Source: Oncomelania hupensis (Eukaryota > Mollusca > Gastropoda > Littorinimorpha > Pomatiopsidae). Taken from it: DNA of 64,000 nt. This document shows, piece after piece, positions 32,125 through 45,126 of this stretch. The translations under genes were made by a program, and so were the position numbers. The DNA is taken from assembly GCA_036898135.1 (NCBI GenBank), contig CM072525.1, positions 25,547,059-25,611,058 of the forward strand, written 5' to 3'. Position 1 is the stretch's first letter. Each line of letters begins with the position of its first letter. The notes under the pieces are model-generated. The model was given only the letters and a program-made list of their open reading frames with translations, was not told the origin of the DNA and ran no database searches.

Positions 32125-33345
32125 ACTGACTATTTGCCCTGTTTTGGTATCATGTAGCAGTCCTGTGTGGTCCTCGATATCTCATACAGCAGTACTCTAT
32201 GGTCTTTGCCATCTCATGTATCATCTTGTATGGTCCTCATTATCGCCTGTAGACGTCCTGTTAGGTCCTCACCATCTCATGTTGCAGTCCTGTATAGTCC
32301 TCGCCTTTTTATGTAGTGGACTAGTATGGTCCTTGCCATATAATTAAATAGACTAGTATGGTCATCGCCATTTTATGTAGTAGACTAGTATATGGTCCTC
32401 GCCAATTTATATAGTACACTAGTATGGTCCTTGCCATTTTTTGTAGTAGACTTTATGGTCCTTGCCATTTCATGTAGCAGTCCTGTATGTTCCTCGCCAT
32501 TTCATGTAGTAGACTAGAATGGTCCTCGCAAATTTATATAGTACTCTAGTATGGTCCTCAGTGTCACCATTTTTTGTAGTAGACTTTATGGTCCTCGCCA
32601 TTTCATGCAGCAGTCCTGTATGGCCCTCGCCATATCATGTAGGAGTCCTGTATAGTCCTCACCATTTCATGTAGTACACTAGTATGGTCCTCACCATTTC
32701 ATGTAGGAGACTAGTATGGTCCTCGCCATTTCATGTAGGAGACTAGTATGGTCCTCGCCATTTCATGTAGGAGACTAGTATGGTCCTCGCCATTTCATGT
32801 AGCCATCCTGTATGGTCCTCGCCATTTCATGTAGCCATCCTGTATGGTCCTCGCCATTTCATGTAGGAGACTAGTATGGTCCTCGCCATTTCATGTAGCC
32901 ATCCTGTATGGTCCTCGCCATTTCATGTAGCCATCCTGTATGGTCCTCGCCATTTCATGTAGGAGACTAGTATGGTCCTCGCCATTTGATGTCAGAGACT
33001 AGTATGGTCCTCGCCATTTCATGTAGGAGACTAGTATGGTCCTCGCCATTCCATGTAGCCATCCTGTATGGTCCTCGCCATTTCATGTAGCAATCCTGTA
33101 TGGTCCTCACCATTTCATGTTGCAGTCCTGTATAGTCCTCACCATTTCATGTAGTAGACTAGTACGGTCTTCACCATTTCATGTAGCAGTCCTGTATGGT
33201 CCTCATCATTTCATGTAGTAGACTAGTATGGTCCTCACCATTTCATGTAGTAGACTAGTATGGTCCTCGCCATTTCATGTAGCAGTCCTGTATAGTCCTC
33301 ATCATTTCATGTAGGAGACTAGTATGGTCCTTGCCATTTTATGCA
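32125..33345 (+). repeat. 32-bp minisatellite
   Basis: About 38 tandem units of roughly 32 bp. Each contains TATGGTCCTCGCCATTTCATG joined to one of two variable cores, GTAGGAGACTAG or GTAGCAGTCCTG/GTAGCCATCCTG. The central part (32640-33340) is the most homogeneous. The ORFs across it are repeat artefacts. Confidence 0.93.
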
Positions 33346-34480
33346 TCAGAGTTGTGCTGTCACTGATTGATTAACATGTTTATTTCAATTTTGAAACTGT
33401 ATGATCAGGTGTATTGATAGTAATAATACAACAATTTTTAATGAATTATTTTATAGAACTTAATTAGTTTAATAAATAAAATTTGAAATAAGAAACAAAG
33501 AAAACTGAAAAAAGAAACCTTTCTTAGCCTTGTTGGGTCTTTAATTTTTTTTGTAGACTTAATCACTGTTTATGTCTGTTTTGTGTGTGTTGACTTGTTG
33601 CGTGTGCTTGGTAGTAAAAAAAAAACGAGTACCCTATTCTCCAAAGAACAAAAACAAAACAAAACACTACAAGAAAACACACACACACACACACGCACAC
33701 ACACACACACACATATATATAAAGACATTGATTGCTCTAAAAGAATTCAACTTAACCATGTTTTTGTTTTACATCACAGAGCTCTTCTGGGAACAAAACA
33801 AACGAGCCTAGCTTATAAATGCTCAACATGCACACACTCACGTTAAGTATCAAAACAATGAATTTATAATTCAATAAAAACACACATTTAAAAACAAACA
33901 CACACATACACAATCAGCAGCATCTGCATTGACACACTCAAAATAAAATGCTACTATTAAACAGTGTGGAACATAAATACAAACAATGATATTAAAAAAA
34001 ATCAATGTATGGATTTTTTTAAAAGTCAATTCGATTTATTCTTGACCCAATAAAGAATGCTGGGTATATAGAATTTATAATTAGAATATAATATATCCCT
34101 CACCAAGAGATGGATTACAAGTTTACATTATTATTGACAAACAAACACAAACTAAAAAATAATAATAAATAAAAAAAGGTAAATTAATAAATAGATGAAA
34201 GGAATAAAAATAAAATAATAAAGTAAATTTAAATATATGTAAATAAATAAAATAAAAGGATAAATCAACATGCTATCTAGTACAAATAGAACAAAATTTA
34301 ATCATCTCAAATTTTAAAAAAACAACAATCAAATTGTTTTTAGTTCTGAGAAATATACATTTCATAAGCTAGTTTTCTATTAAACAAAACAATCATTGCT
34401 TTAATGATAAATATAAACAATCGGAAATACAGTAGTACAGCATGCGTGTAAAATAAATGTACAACTCAACTTTGCTTAGG
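33346..34480. other. AT-rich region with a (CA)n tract
   Basis: No gene seen. A CA microsatellite lies at 33676-33712; the rest is strongly A-rich with simple AAATAA motifs. Confidence 0.5.
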
Positions 34481-34499
34481 TGCGTAGGAGAAGGACTTT

Positions 34500-34665
34500 A
34501 GGCCTACTATAGTATTCCCGCGAGTCGAGTTGAGTTTCCCAGCAGAGCAATCTAATTTTAGACACGCGAAGGGTTTTCCCTGGCGCACCTATCTAATTAT
34601 AGAGAACGCAACGTCACTTCCACATGAAAAGGCGAGAGCCCAGCGTATACCGATAGTAGAGGATA
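34500..34665 (-). repeat. Inverted repeat with 31740-31850, right copy
   Basis: See left copy. The outer end reads AGGATAGGAACAG, recalling the LINE tail motif on the partner side. Confidence 0.6.
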
Positions 34666-35059
34666 GGAACAGTATTAATATACGAAACTGACATGGTAAC
34701 GGCTCCGGAAAAGAGGGATCCATAAATATTTGTGCATTGGCGTCATTGCCTCCAGAGTATTTTCGCTATGTTTGTTGTCATTCCGACCTGCAAATCCCTG
34801 GTAGTTTCGAATAAGCTGAAATTTTCCGTTTGAAATAAAACATAATTCAACTGAAAAGAACAATCGGAAACAGTCTCAACAAAGTAAAAGGTAAAATACA
34901 AAATGAAAACTTTTTTTCTACTGACGGAGATACTCAAAACCTGAACTCGCCCGCACAAAACTGACCTTGACCTTTCGTTTGTGTTCTGAAGGTTACAGAC
35001 GTTTTATCTTCAAAATTGTGGAGTGATTTATGTTGAAAAATAAATACTGAACACAAATT
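34666..35059. other. Unassigned sequence
   Basis: Nothing recognised. Confidence 0.35.
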
Positions 35060-35346
35060 TTCGATACACAATCTTTGGAAAGACCTTGCATTTAATAATA
35101 GAAAGCAGTCCTATTGTAAAAATCAAGTTTTCAAGCGAATCCTGGAATGTTCTAAAAAATTGAAAATTGAAGTCCCTTAACAATGAATTGTTTACCTAAA
35201 TAATGCATTACTTAGCAACTTCTTCTAAATAATATTTTATTTAAAATATTCTTGCAAATAATGCACTATATAGGTAAACAAATAATTATTTAGAAACATT
35301 TCTAAATAATACAATATTTAGCACAATCTGCTAAATAAGGCATTGT
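35060..35346 (-). repeat. AT-rich repeat, part 1 (split by LINE)
   Basis: Inverted relative to 29998-30600. Continues at 36428-36610 after the LINE and TATC array. Confidence 0.65.
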
Positions 35347-36048
35347 CCTATCCAATCCTATCCAATCCCGTAACTCGGAGGTCGTAAGGGCACCACAGAT
35401 GATCGCTTAACCAGCGTACTCCATCTTTCCCTGCCCTCATCAACCCTGATGATTTCGCTCAGTGCCAAACCAGTCCATTCTCGAATGTCCTCCCACCTCT
35501 TTTTCGGTCTCCCTCTTCTTCTACCTCCTTACACTGTGCCTTGCAGGATGGTCTTTGCAAGACCTGATGATCTGGTGACGTGGCCATACCGTCGGAGTTT
35601 CAGTTTTTTTCACCACTGTAAGCAGGTCATCGTGTTGTCCAATGGCTTGTGTGATGGTCTGTCGGACTTCGTAGTTGATGAAGTACTGGGTTTAGGAAAT
35701 GCACAGAAGTCTTCTGTAGCACCTCATCTCCATGCTTTGTATTCTTCGTTGGAGATCTGCTGTGAGGGTCCATATTTCGCAAGCGTATAGGAAGATGGAG
35801 ATGACAAGTGAGCGCAGCAGTCTTACCTTGGAATGTAGGATAATAGTCCTTTCTTTGCAAATTGGCTTCAACCTCGCCAGGGCAGCAGTTGCTTGTGCGA
35901 TCCTGGAGAGGACGCCCTGTCGGGACCCATTGAGCTTATGGAATGGAAATAAGTGCAGAGAAGACCAAAATGATGACCAACAGCATCAATGGCATCAACA
36001 CGGACATCAAAGTCCAATGCCAATCCTTCAACACAGTGCATAGCTTCG
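35347..36048 (-). mobile_element. RTE-like LINE with 5' inversion and 10-bp TSD
   Basis: Flanked by AAGGCATTGT at 35337-35346 and 36049-36058. The part 35347-35932 is in minus orientation, starting with a GGATTGGATAGG-type tail and encoding the RT C-terminus. At about 35932/35933 the sequence flips, and 35933-36048 carries the GMEISAEKTKMM-coding region in plus orientation. This is the classic structure of twin-primed insertion. No functional ORF remains. Confidence 0.88.
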
Positions 36049-36067
36049 AAGGCATTGTATTTGTATC

Positions 36068-36427
<360 letters not shown>

Positions 36428-36610
36428 ATCCACAATGCCTTATTTATCTATATAATGATTTATTTACGTAAACAAAGTATTGTTTAGGTAAATAATAAGT
36501 TATTGTTTGAGAAAATATATTAACTATAGAAATCTTACATTGTTTGTAAACCACCGAACAAAATCGCAAATAAATATTTTATACAGGGAATTCCAAAGAG
36601 GTGATGGTTG
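36428..36610 (-). repeat. AT-rich repeat, part 2
   Basis: Continuation of 35060-35346, ending at GGGAATTCC as the partner at about 30012 does. Confidence 0.6.
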
Positions 36611-37220
36611 TGATAGCAGATGTAATTTTGATGCTAGGGCGTAGACTGATTTTGCTGATGGTAATAGACAAAGCTAAGGAATCTGTTATTTTAAAGTCTT
36701 TTCACATTACAGTCATTTTATATCTTGGATAATATTTGCCACCCAAACGGAAGATAAGAAATAACATAGCACGGCAGCTAATGAGCTCGTCAACCAGGAC
36801 AAGGGGACATTTTTCTTAACAAGCCCATTTAATTCTAATCTTCACCTATCAATTGAAGTATTTACTATACCCACCGACCTTCACCAATGCATTGAAACAA
36901 TTAGCGGACTGATAACAGCAGCAAGTGCTCACAACCGCTTTGTTGTTAGGGGATCAAGGAATGGTCGAACTTCTGCAAGACAAGCTCCAAAGTGATTTAG
37001 AACCCTAGGGAAGGGGGACAGGGCGAGGGAGAGAAAGTGAGCAGGAGGGAAAGGTAGGGTATGGGGATGGGATTTCCAATCTGAGGATTACTGTACGGTG
37101 GAAGCTCTTTGTTTGCTGAGAAAGCACTCCGAAAGTCATCTCTACGAGCGATAGTGTTATGCTATTTTGGTTTATCTTTGACTGCCATGTAACTGTAGAC
37201 CATCTCGTGGACCTGAGAGG
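36611..37220. other. Unassigned sequence
   Basis: No ORF, repeat or RNA recognised. Confidence 0.4.
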
Positions 37221-37225
37221 TAATG

Positions 37226-37841
37226 TGTTACACTCCGTTTGATGTTGGTGTTTTCCTTTATCAGTATCCGATTCAGCCCCAATGCTGAATTCCTGATAAG
37301 GTGTAACTCAGATTCGTTTATCCACGCAACCCGTCCAAACAGCATACAAGTCACAAAGTCGACGTATGAAGTTTTCCACTTTTATTCAGCACACACCAAC
37401 AACTGCATACAATTCTCAACTCAACTCAACAACTTTCACAGCAACTCTTTTTACAACACACAAAGCATCGAATATATAATTTTTTCTATCCTTCGAGATG
37501 ACGACAGCTTGTTCTAGAAATGACGCATTACAACTAACCAATCAGAATTAAAGATCGTCATCACTGACTTACGTCATTCATCTCTCCACACATACCCCGA
37601 ACCTTCTCTTACTTCGACAATCATCCCGAAACTTCGATCGATAGTAAACAAGGAGATCCAGAGTATTCTCTAACAATATCGACCAACGAAAATTATCCAC
37701 GTTATACAAAGCCTCTCCTAACAACAATGCAAACTCAAATCAAAGGTAAATAAACTCCATTATTGAATACTTTGCAAAACGAAACGATTAGATCTATCGT
37801 GCGCGCTTCCGACATACTTTCGTTCGCGTTTCAACGTAACA
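37226..37841 (-). repeat. 3' LTR of element B
   Basis: 616 bp, TGTTAC...GTAACA. Closest to the inverse of the solo LTR at 5146-5764. Confidence 0.92.
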
Positions 37842-38160
37842 TAACCCCCCACTCAAGAAGAAATTTACCCAATTTCTTTCAACAACGTTGAAACGTAATG
37901 CACAAACAAAGTCCTCAATTGAAACTAATTTAAGACTTTCTGAATACTGTAATTGCGCTCAGCTTATCTACACAGAATCAATGGTTTTCATCTTCAAATC
38001 TGCCTGGATAATGTCAATGTTCACAGTTCATTCACACAGAGTCAAAGTTTCTCATCTGCAAGTCTTTCTGGATACTGTCAATGTTCACAGATCATTTACC
38101 CAGTCAACGTTTTTCATTTTCAAGTCTGTCATTACCAATATTCTTAGTTCGTCCACACAG

Positions 38161-41100
38161 TCAATGTTCTTTCGTTCGCAAGGAATCGACGCCCTCGTCA
38201 GTTGCGGTCGTCATCGGCCCAGGGTCAAAGACGATGATCACGTGGGCTTCCCCGGAATCAGTGCGTCCTCCGTTGTCTCCTTCTTCCATCGGATGTCCGA
38301 CGCAGTCGACGTTGTCAGCTCCCAGAATGCATTCGCTGGGTCTCACGGTCAGGTTGGCTTCTGCGGGACGGTGGAACAGCTCCCTCATGGTCTGCAGATG
38401 CTCCTTCCAGGTCTGGGTGTGGACTTCATGTTCGACCAAAGTCGTAGAGCCTGGGACATCATTGAAGTTAGGGGGAAACTCGCCCATAAGGTCCTCGAGC
38501 TCCAACGTTTGACCTTCCGTCAAGCTCGGTCCTAGCTTAATATCATCGATGCCTTCTTTGCTGTGGAAGTCTCCCAGTTCCAACAGTTCTTCGCTGTCAA
38601 AGCTGTCGTCGGTCACAGCTGCTGTTGCTGCATGTACAGTCTCTGGCGGCCTCTCCACGTACAGCTTAAGGAGGTTGGCGTGGTATATTTTGGAATGCTG
38701 GCCGACCTTCACCTTATAGTCGTTGATCCCCACCACGGTCTCCACTTCGTACGGGCCTCTCCACTGCATCAGCAACTTATTATGATCGGTAGGTAGCACC
38801 ACCAGCACTTTGTTGCCAGGTTTGAACTTCCTGTTCACAGCCCTACGATCATAGTAGTGCTTTCCACAGTCCTGGGATTTCTTCAGGTTTTCTCTGGCTA
38901 TCTCGAGAGTCTGTTCCAGCTTCTCCCGTAGCTCAAACACGTACTGGTAGCTGTTCTTCACCTCTGGGGTGTCTACTTCTTTCGTCCACAGTTCTTTTAG
39001 GATGTGCATCGGCCCTCGGATGGTTCTTTCGTACAGCAGCTCGAACGGAGAAAAGCCGGTGGACTCCTGCGGTACTTCTCTGTAGGCGAAAAGTAAGGCG
39101 TTGATATAGCGATGCCATTGTCTGGGCTGCTCGCTGCACAGTTTCTTCAGGGTGGACTTCAGCGTAGCATTGAACTTCTCGACAAGCCCGTTGCACATCG
39201 GATGGTAGGGTGTCGTAGTCAAATGCCGGATGCTCAGCAGTCTGTTGACCTCCTTCATGCAGTCAGAGACGAACTGCGTTCCGAGGTCTGTCAGAATTTC
39301 TTCAGGCACTCCAAGTCTACTGAACATGTCCACCAGTGCTACAGTTTCAGTGTCAATCTTCTTCAGAGGAACTGCTTCTGGGTACCGAGTCGCATAGTCC
39401 ACTAAAGTCAGTACCCATCGATGACCTTCTTCACTCGGAGGTCTTATTTCGCCGATTAAGTCTAAGGCCACCCTCTTGAAAGGTCGGTCGATCAAAGGCA
39501 TCCTCTGCATAGGTACTTTCGGGACCCTTCCTCGAGGTATGGTCTTCTGGCAAATGTCACATGATCGGCAGAAACGGCTAACGTCCGCATGAAGTCCTGG
39601 CCAGTAGAACACCGCCTGGATTCTGTCTGACGTCTTCTTGATGCCTAGGTGACCTCCCATGATTGAGTCATGCGCTACTTCCATCACCTGGCGCCTTAGG
39701 GGTAACGGCACCAAGACTTGACGTAGTGGTTTCCCTCCGTTGACCCTCGGGTGCTGGAAGATTCGGTACAGGATCTTGGCCTTCACCTCAAAATAGACCG
39801 TACCACTGCCTTTGGTCACGTGGTCTTGGCGGTTCCTGTACTTGTTTAAAGTACTATCAGCTTCCTGGAGCTGGATCAGCTTATCTCTGTCCACGATGGC
39901 AGCTTTAGAGTTGTCGGCGACCTTCAGTGGCGTAGAGGTCTTGTCTCTCTTGGCCTGGGCCCTGGTTGTAACGGCACCGACGATCTCTGGTCGGCAGGGC
40001 TGAGCCGGAGTAACCACATTGTCCCGTAGCAGCTCTGAAAGGTCTCCATCGGGAAATGGCAATGGATCCTCCTCCACAACTTCGACGCGTTGGGTTGAGG
40101 CAGGACTCCACTCTGGATCGGGGTCGTCGGGTCGTCTCGCGCCGTCGATATTCCCGATCATCAAATCATACAGCGGCTTCTTCAGGCAAACCGCTTCGAC
40201 TTCGCCTATGTAGAAAGGGGTGTTGACATGAATCTTCGCAACTGGCGCTCTCACACATTTGCTGTCGGCCATAAGTGTCCATTTTGAATCGCCAGTGAAC
40301 TGTTCTTTAGCGATTAGGTCTTCTCTGACGATGACCCCACTGCAGCCAGAGTCTCTTAGAACAGTCACTTCATGATTTCCGACGCGTCCCTTTGAAACAG
40401 GCATGTTCTGGACGGTCACAGCTGCGCTGGCGACGACGGGGATGGATTTCCGTTTGCAAGGAGAAGTTGGCCATCGGTCATGCACTCTTGCACGTCGGCA
40501 GGAGTAGCTGTGCGCTTGGTCTCACTCGGAAGAATGACGCTCCCGCCGCACACTTGATGGTCAGATCTACTGTTTTGCCGTTGATTGGAGAAACGTCTCT
40601 GTCGGTTGCCCACCGCTGCATTGTCCGTACTGCCCCGCTGTCCGCTACTTTTGTTTTGAGGACAGTTAGCCGCTCTGTGGTCTGTAGCGTTGCAGGTGAA
40701 ACAACCTCTTGAATGCCCTTCCCTGGGAGGAGGCGTGGAGTCCGTCTGTCTCTGGCTCGTCTGGCTCCCTTGGATCTGGTTCCCATGGTTTGCAGTCTTC
40801 TGAAAATGTTTCGTCGCGCTGGGTGGCCCCAGGGTTTTCCCATGAGCGATAAGATATCTTTCAGCAGCCTCAGTCACATCTTTAAGCGTCTGCAGCTTTT
40901 GTTCTTCTAAGTGGGTCGCTAGGTCCTTGTGACAGGCATTGAGAAATTGTTCCTTCACGATCAGGTCATGGAGACTGTCGTAAGACTTCCTTTCGCCTGA
41001 TAACTCCACCCACTTGTGTAGATATGACGACAGGCGCTCCACAAACTGCTTTGGCGTCTCGTCTGACTTAGGCCGGCATTCACGGAAGCGTTTACGGTAG

Positions 41101-41688
41101 CCCTTCTCTGTAAAGTTGTAGCACTGCAACAGGGCCTCTTTCAAGACGTCGTAGTTTTTGTCTGGTGTAAACTTCGAGAGCTTGCCCCGTCAGAAGTGCA
41201 CTCAGTCGAATTGCCCAGTCTTGAGGTTGCCAGTTAGAGCTTTCAGCGAACCTTTCGAATCTCGCCAGATAACTGTCAATCTGGTCCTTCCCGTCGACGA
41301 AAGCTGGCAATTTTGGAGCCGTATGGTCGTTGGTGACTTGTGGCGCATGCTGATTGTTTTGGATACGCGCCAACTCTAGCTGGTACTGACGCTCGCCTTC
41401 AAGACGCTTCAGCTCGAACTCTCTTTCTTCTCGGCGTCGCTGCTCCTCTATTTCTCTTTCTTCACGACGTCGTTGCTCTTCTTTTTCTTGCCGCTGCTGT
41501 TCAATTTCTAGACGCTTCTGTTCTAGTTCTAGTTCTTTTTCTAGACGCTTCTCTTCCAATTCTCTTTCTTCGCGGCGACGCTGCTCTTCTAATTATCGTT
41601 CTTGTATTCTCTCCTGGGATTTGACGTACTCCGTCAGCTGTTTGCCTTTTAGATTCAGTTGAATCCCTTTCTGCCAGAAGTCAGCCAT
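38161..41688 (-). pseudogene. Gag-protease-integrase of element B, broken
   Basis: Collinear with the 1168-aa protein of A. The gag start is at 41686-41688. A TAA appears about 30 codons in (near 41594). A 17-bp deletion near 41158 shifts the frame after EVYTR, and indels near 40450 shift it again after LLLANG. From 40485 to 38161 a 774-aa stretch keeps the protease DSGCSG, the integrase HHCC finger and the DD35E core. A two-codon deletion removes AE from the AEALVDMF segment. It ends in the same RT junction (EVH then TQTWKEH). Not functional as a whole, though the protease-integrase part is open. Confidence 0.9.
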
Positions 41689-41696
41689 CTTGATGC

Positions 41697-41775
41697 TTCC
41701 GGAAAGTTCTGGAAAGTTCTTTTTCTAGAAAGTTCTATTCTGGAAAGTTCTTGACTGTGCTGTACCTTTCTAGAC
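41697..41775 (-). promoter_or_regulatory. HSE-like repeats in element B leader
   Basis: Fewer and less regular GAACTTTCCAGAA units than in C or D2. The GTTCTAGAAC palindrome is lost. Confidence 0.4.
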
Positions 41776-42204
41776 AGCACGCTTTCTGCAGTAGCGCTGA
41801 TGCTTGCCACTAGTCGCCTTCGCTGACGCAGGCCCCGCTGTCCTCGTCGTATGCGACGCTGCACCACGCTGGTGTTGATGTATACGCTCCTGTGCTGAAG
41901 TGGACGCGACGTCCGCTCGCCGCTCTCTGTAACACTGGCGATGTAGCTCCGAGACTGTCCCTGGACGTAGTCCTGCGGCAGCCACGTAGTCCCGATCTGT
42001 TGTTCGCTCACGAAGCAACTCTTCAGCGACTACACGCCCTTGCAGTCAACCCGAACCTATCGGTGATGTAGTCCCAGTATGTTGGCCCCTCTCGACGCAA
42101 CTCGTTGGCGGCTACCCTCGATGACTGCCTCTCGTAACGTTGACTCGCTTGTTGTAGCAGTTGAACCCTTGGCTATGGCGTGAATCGCGGCTTGACCCCC
42201 AAAA

Positions 42205-42479
42205 TGTTACACTCCGTTTGATGTTGGTGTTTTCCTTTATCAGTATCCGATTCAGCCCCAATGCTGAATTCCTGATAAGGTGTAACTCAGATTCGTTTAT
42301 CCACGCAACCCGTCCAAACAGCATACAAGTCACAAAGTCGACGTATGAAGTTTTCCACTTTTATTCAGCACACACCAACAACTGCATACAATTCTCAACT
42401 CAACTCAACAACTTCCACAGCAACTCTTTTTACAACACACAAAGCATCAACATACTTTCGTTCGCGTTTCAACGTAACA
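42205..42479 (-). repeat. 5' LTR of element B, internally deleted
   Basis: 275 bp. Both ends match the 3' LTR, but the middle is missing (after AAAGCATC the sequence jumps to AACATACTTTCG). Confidence 0.92.
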
Positions 42480-42730
42480 TAATGAACATAACTGAAGAGC
42501 TCAACTGAACGTAATGCAAACAAAAATATAGTTACTGTATGACACTCTACCCATTTTAACATTTACAGCTTAGCATTTCGCTCCTTTAATCTTCTTTTTA
42601 CCTCACTCAGAATGTAGGCTACACTGATGGGAGGCGGTGTGAGGATATGAGGGAATAGGAAACGGGTTACGGGGGGGGGGGAGGGAGAGGTGGGGAAGGG
42701 GAAGAAGTTTAATCACTTTAACACCATAAC

Positions 42731-42732
<2 letters not shown>

Positions 42733-42810
<78 letters not shown>
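42733..42810. repeat. (GA)n microsatellite
   Basis: About 39 GA units. Confidence 0.97.
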
Positions 42811-42815
<5 letters not shown>

Positions 42816-43261
42816 TTTGACAATTTAAAAGGCTAGGTTTTCAAGAATATATATTTTTTAAAAAAAATCCATTACAGGCAGGCTGAAGGTATGCAGAGAA
42901 GATAATAAGCGACCCGAGGGGATTCCACTCCGCTTTCCCTCCCTTCACACGCGTTAACAATTATACATGAACAAAACGTTGAAAGCACTTTCACAGCGCG
43001 CAAGAACACAAGAACCCTGGCTTGTAGGCACTATTCAATTCTGAATACAGCAGCACCTGGTTCGGTTATCAGGTTTAGAACATTGTACCAGTCACGGCCA
43101 GGTATTGTAGGTCTTTGTAAGAAGTATATGTACCCAGCAACGTTGCTACTCAAAAGAACCAGGAAGTTTAACATAGCCTACGCTTGACACTCGCTGTCCC
43201 GTCTGCTCATGTGAAGGTTTTCAAGCCATGAGGACTTTCGGTTCCTTATCACCAACGTCGC
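42811..43261. other. Unassigned sequence
   Basis: Nothing recognised. Confidence 0.35.
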
Positions 43262-43263
43262 CG

Positions 43264-43307
<44 letters not shown>

Positions 43308-43425
43308 GCTGTTGCTCTTCTTCTTCTTCTTCTTCTTCTTCTTCTTCTTCTTCTTCTTCTTCTTCTTCTTCTTCTTCTTCTTTTTCTTCTTCTCCTCCTC
43401 CTCCTCCTCCTCCTCCTCCTCCTTT
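43262..43425. repeat. (GTT)n/(CTT)n/(CTC)n compound microsatellite
   Basis: Consecutive blocks of GTT, CTT and CTC. The polyglutamine, polyleucine and poly-Glu ORFs are artefacts. Confidence 0.97.
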
Positions 43426-43539
43426 TCTATATAATTCTGATTTGAATGAGAGAGGAAGACAAATTGACAGTTCTTCGAGAACAAAATTAAACATTGTAAG
43501 ATCCGAACGTTCGACACAATCTATCTCAAATATACAACA

Positions 43540-44380
43540 AGGGGAAGTCAGCGGGAGTAGATAACATATTCGTGGAATTGCTTCAAGCACGAGGAGAAGC
43601 GATGATTGAGGCCCCCACCATTATCTGTAATAAGATCTGGCAGAGTGGAGAGTGGCCTACACCATGTTGTCATCACTCTTCCCATAAAGGGTAACCTTCA
43701 GAAGTGTGACAATTACCGTACCATCAGCCTCATCAGCCATTTCGGCAAGGTCCTCCTAAAAATAATACTCAACAGGTTGAAGTACCACTGAGCAGATTTT
43801 CAACCTCAGAATAATCTGCGAGAAATACCTACAGCACCAACAACATCTAAATCATGTGTTTGTAGACTTCAAGAAAGCGTTTGACCGAGTCTGGCATGCA
43901 GCTTTGTGGGCGACCATGAGAGTGTACAACATCAGCCCTAAAATTATTGACGTCATCAAAAGCCTGTATGACACGGCTACCAGTGCAGTCCTCTACAACA
44001 ACGCCATCGGGAACTGGTGCAGAACAACAATCGGTGTTCCTCCCACGTAGGTGTTGCGATGAGGATGTCGTCCATAAACGCGTGTAGGTGCTCGCTGCTC
44101 CGGGGTGTGTAAAGGATGCCTACTCTCTCCAACACTCTTCAACTTCTTCCTAGAGCGCACCATGTCAGATGCCCTTGCAGATCAGAGGCATAGAGGTAGA
44201 GCAATTTCCAACCTCCGTTTTGCGGATGACATTGATGGATTGGCTGGAGAGGAACAAGAACTTGAACAGCTTGTACGGAGGCTTGACACCACCTCCAGAG
44301 CCTATGGAATGGAAATAAGGGTAGAGAAGACCAAAATGATGACCACAGATATTGGAGCTTCGACAAGATCAACGACTTAA
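43540..44380 (+). mobile_element. RTE-like LINE fragment carrying a gypsy-derived patch
   Basis: Plus-strand RT region: pre-palm sequence with a small deletion near 43665, then FVDFKKAFDRVWHAALW (from about 43858), GCLLSPTLFNF (44112) and FADDIDGLAGEEQE (44218). Between TTIGV and GCLLSP lies a 73-bp block (44035-44107) foreign to LINEs. Frames are broken. No TSD was found. Confidence 0.88.
44035..44107 (+). repeat. 73-bp copy of gypsy-F RT sequence inside the LINE
   Basis: Identical by eye to 47604-47676, which encodes the FMDDILIATPTWEE part of the F reverse transcriptase on the minus strand. The edges show short overlaps (TGT and GGTG) with the LINE sequence. Confidence 0.92.
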
Positions 44381-45126
44381 GCACAGCAACCCGACCAGCT
44401 GGCGTTGACTGACGTTTTAACCCTATCTTGTGCAGTATCTTAATTTCTAGAAATGTTGCTTCAAATTTTAATTTAACACAGTCTTTTAAGTCATTTGTAC
44501 AAATAATTCCAAGTATCTTAAATGTCTCTTGGTTCTAGTCCATGTGCATGTATACTATGAATACGAATATTTTAGTATATCAACAGAGAAATTCCATCAT
44601 GGTGCCAACATAGTACATAACAATGATTTAAACATTGGCAAAATACACAAACGCATAGAATATAAAGTCTTGCTTTGGAACAATATATTGCAAAACACAT
44701 TCCACATTGCACTAAGTCATGTCACATCAAAATCACAGACAATGTTAAAAGGCAAAAGGTAAAAAAGTGAATGATTAAATCCTGAAACAATTAAATAGGT
44801 ACATATATTAAATTTAAATTCATCATACTCTCACTAATTCGTTTACACACACACGCACACATGCTTGTTGCCTTTCGTACCACACGATTATCATACACTC
44901 AGATTGTCTTCCTTTCTTTCCACAATCTTACTACACACATTCACAACACGATCAAGCACACTTTTGTTCTTTACAAACTTTCATATCAACAGATAAAAGA
45001 AAACGTTAAAACAGATTCAATATAAGCACGATAAAATAATTGAAGGATGTCAGGGTCAACATTCAGTTTCCGTAGTTTCTGGAGGCAACACGAAGCTTGC
45101 AAAACATGGACTCTCGCAGCAGATCT
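44381..45126. other. Unassigned AT-rich sequence
   Basis: No supported gene or repeat. It forms the left flank of the F LTR. Confidence 0.4.

Larger units (their letters stand above)
37226..42479 (-). mobile_element. LTR retrotransposon B (Ty3/gypsy, RT-less)
   Basis: A 5254-bp insertion with exact TSD TAATG at 37221-37225 and 42480-42484. The 3' LTR (37226-37841, 616 bp) is complete. The 5' LTR (42205-42479, 275 bp) has lost about 340 bp from its centre, where the promoter elements lie. The internal region is collinear with A: leader, HSE-like repeats, gag, protease, integrase, and the same RT deletion junction. It is more decayed than A, with a stop and frameshifts. Confidence 0.92.

Noticed and set aside
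32093..33218. ORFs of 60-84 aa in the minisatellite
   Set aside because: Repetitive translations of the 32-bp unit; 32 is not a multiple of 3, so frames shift through the array.
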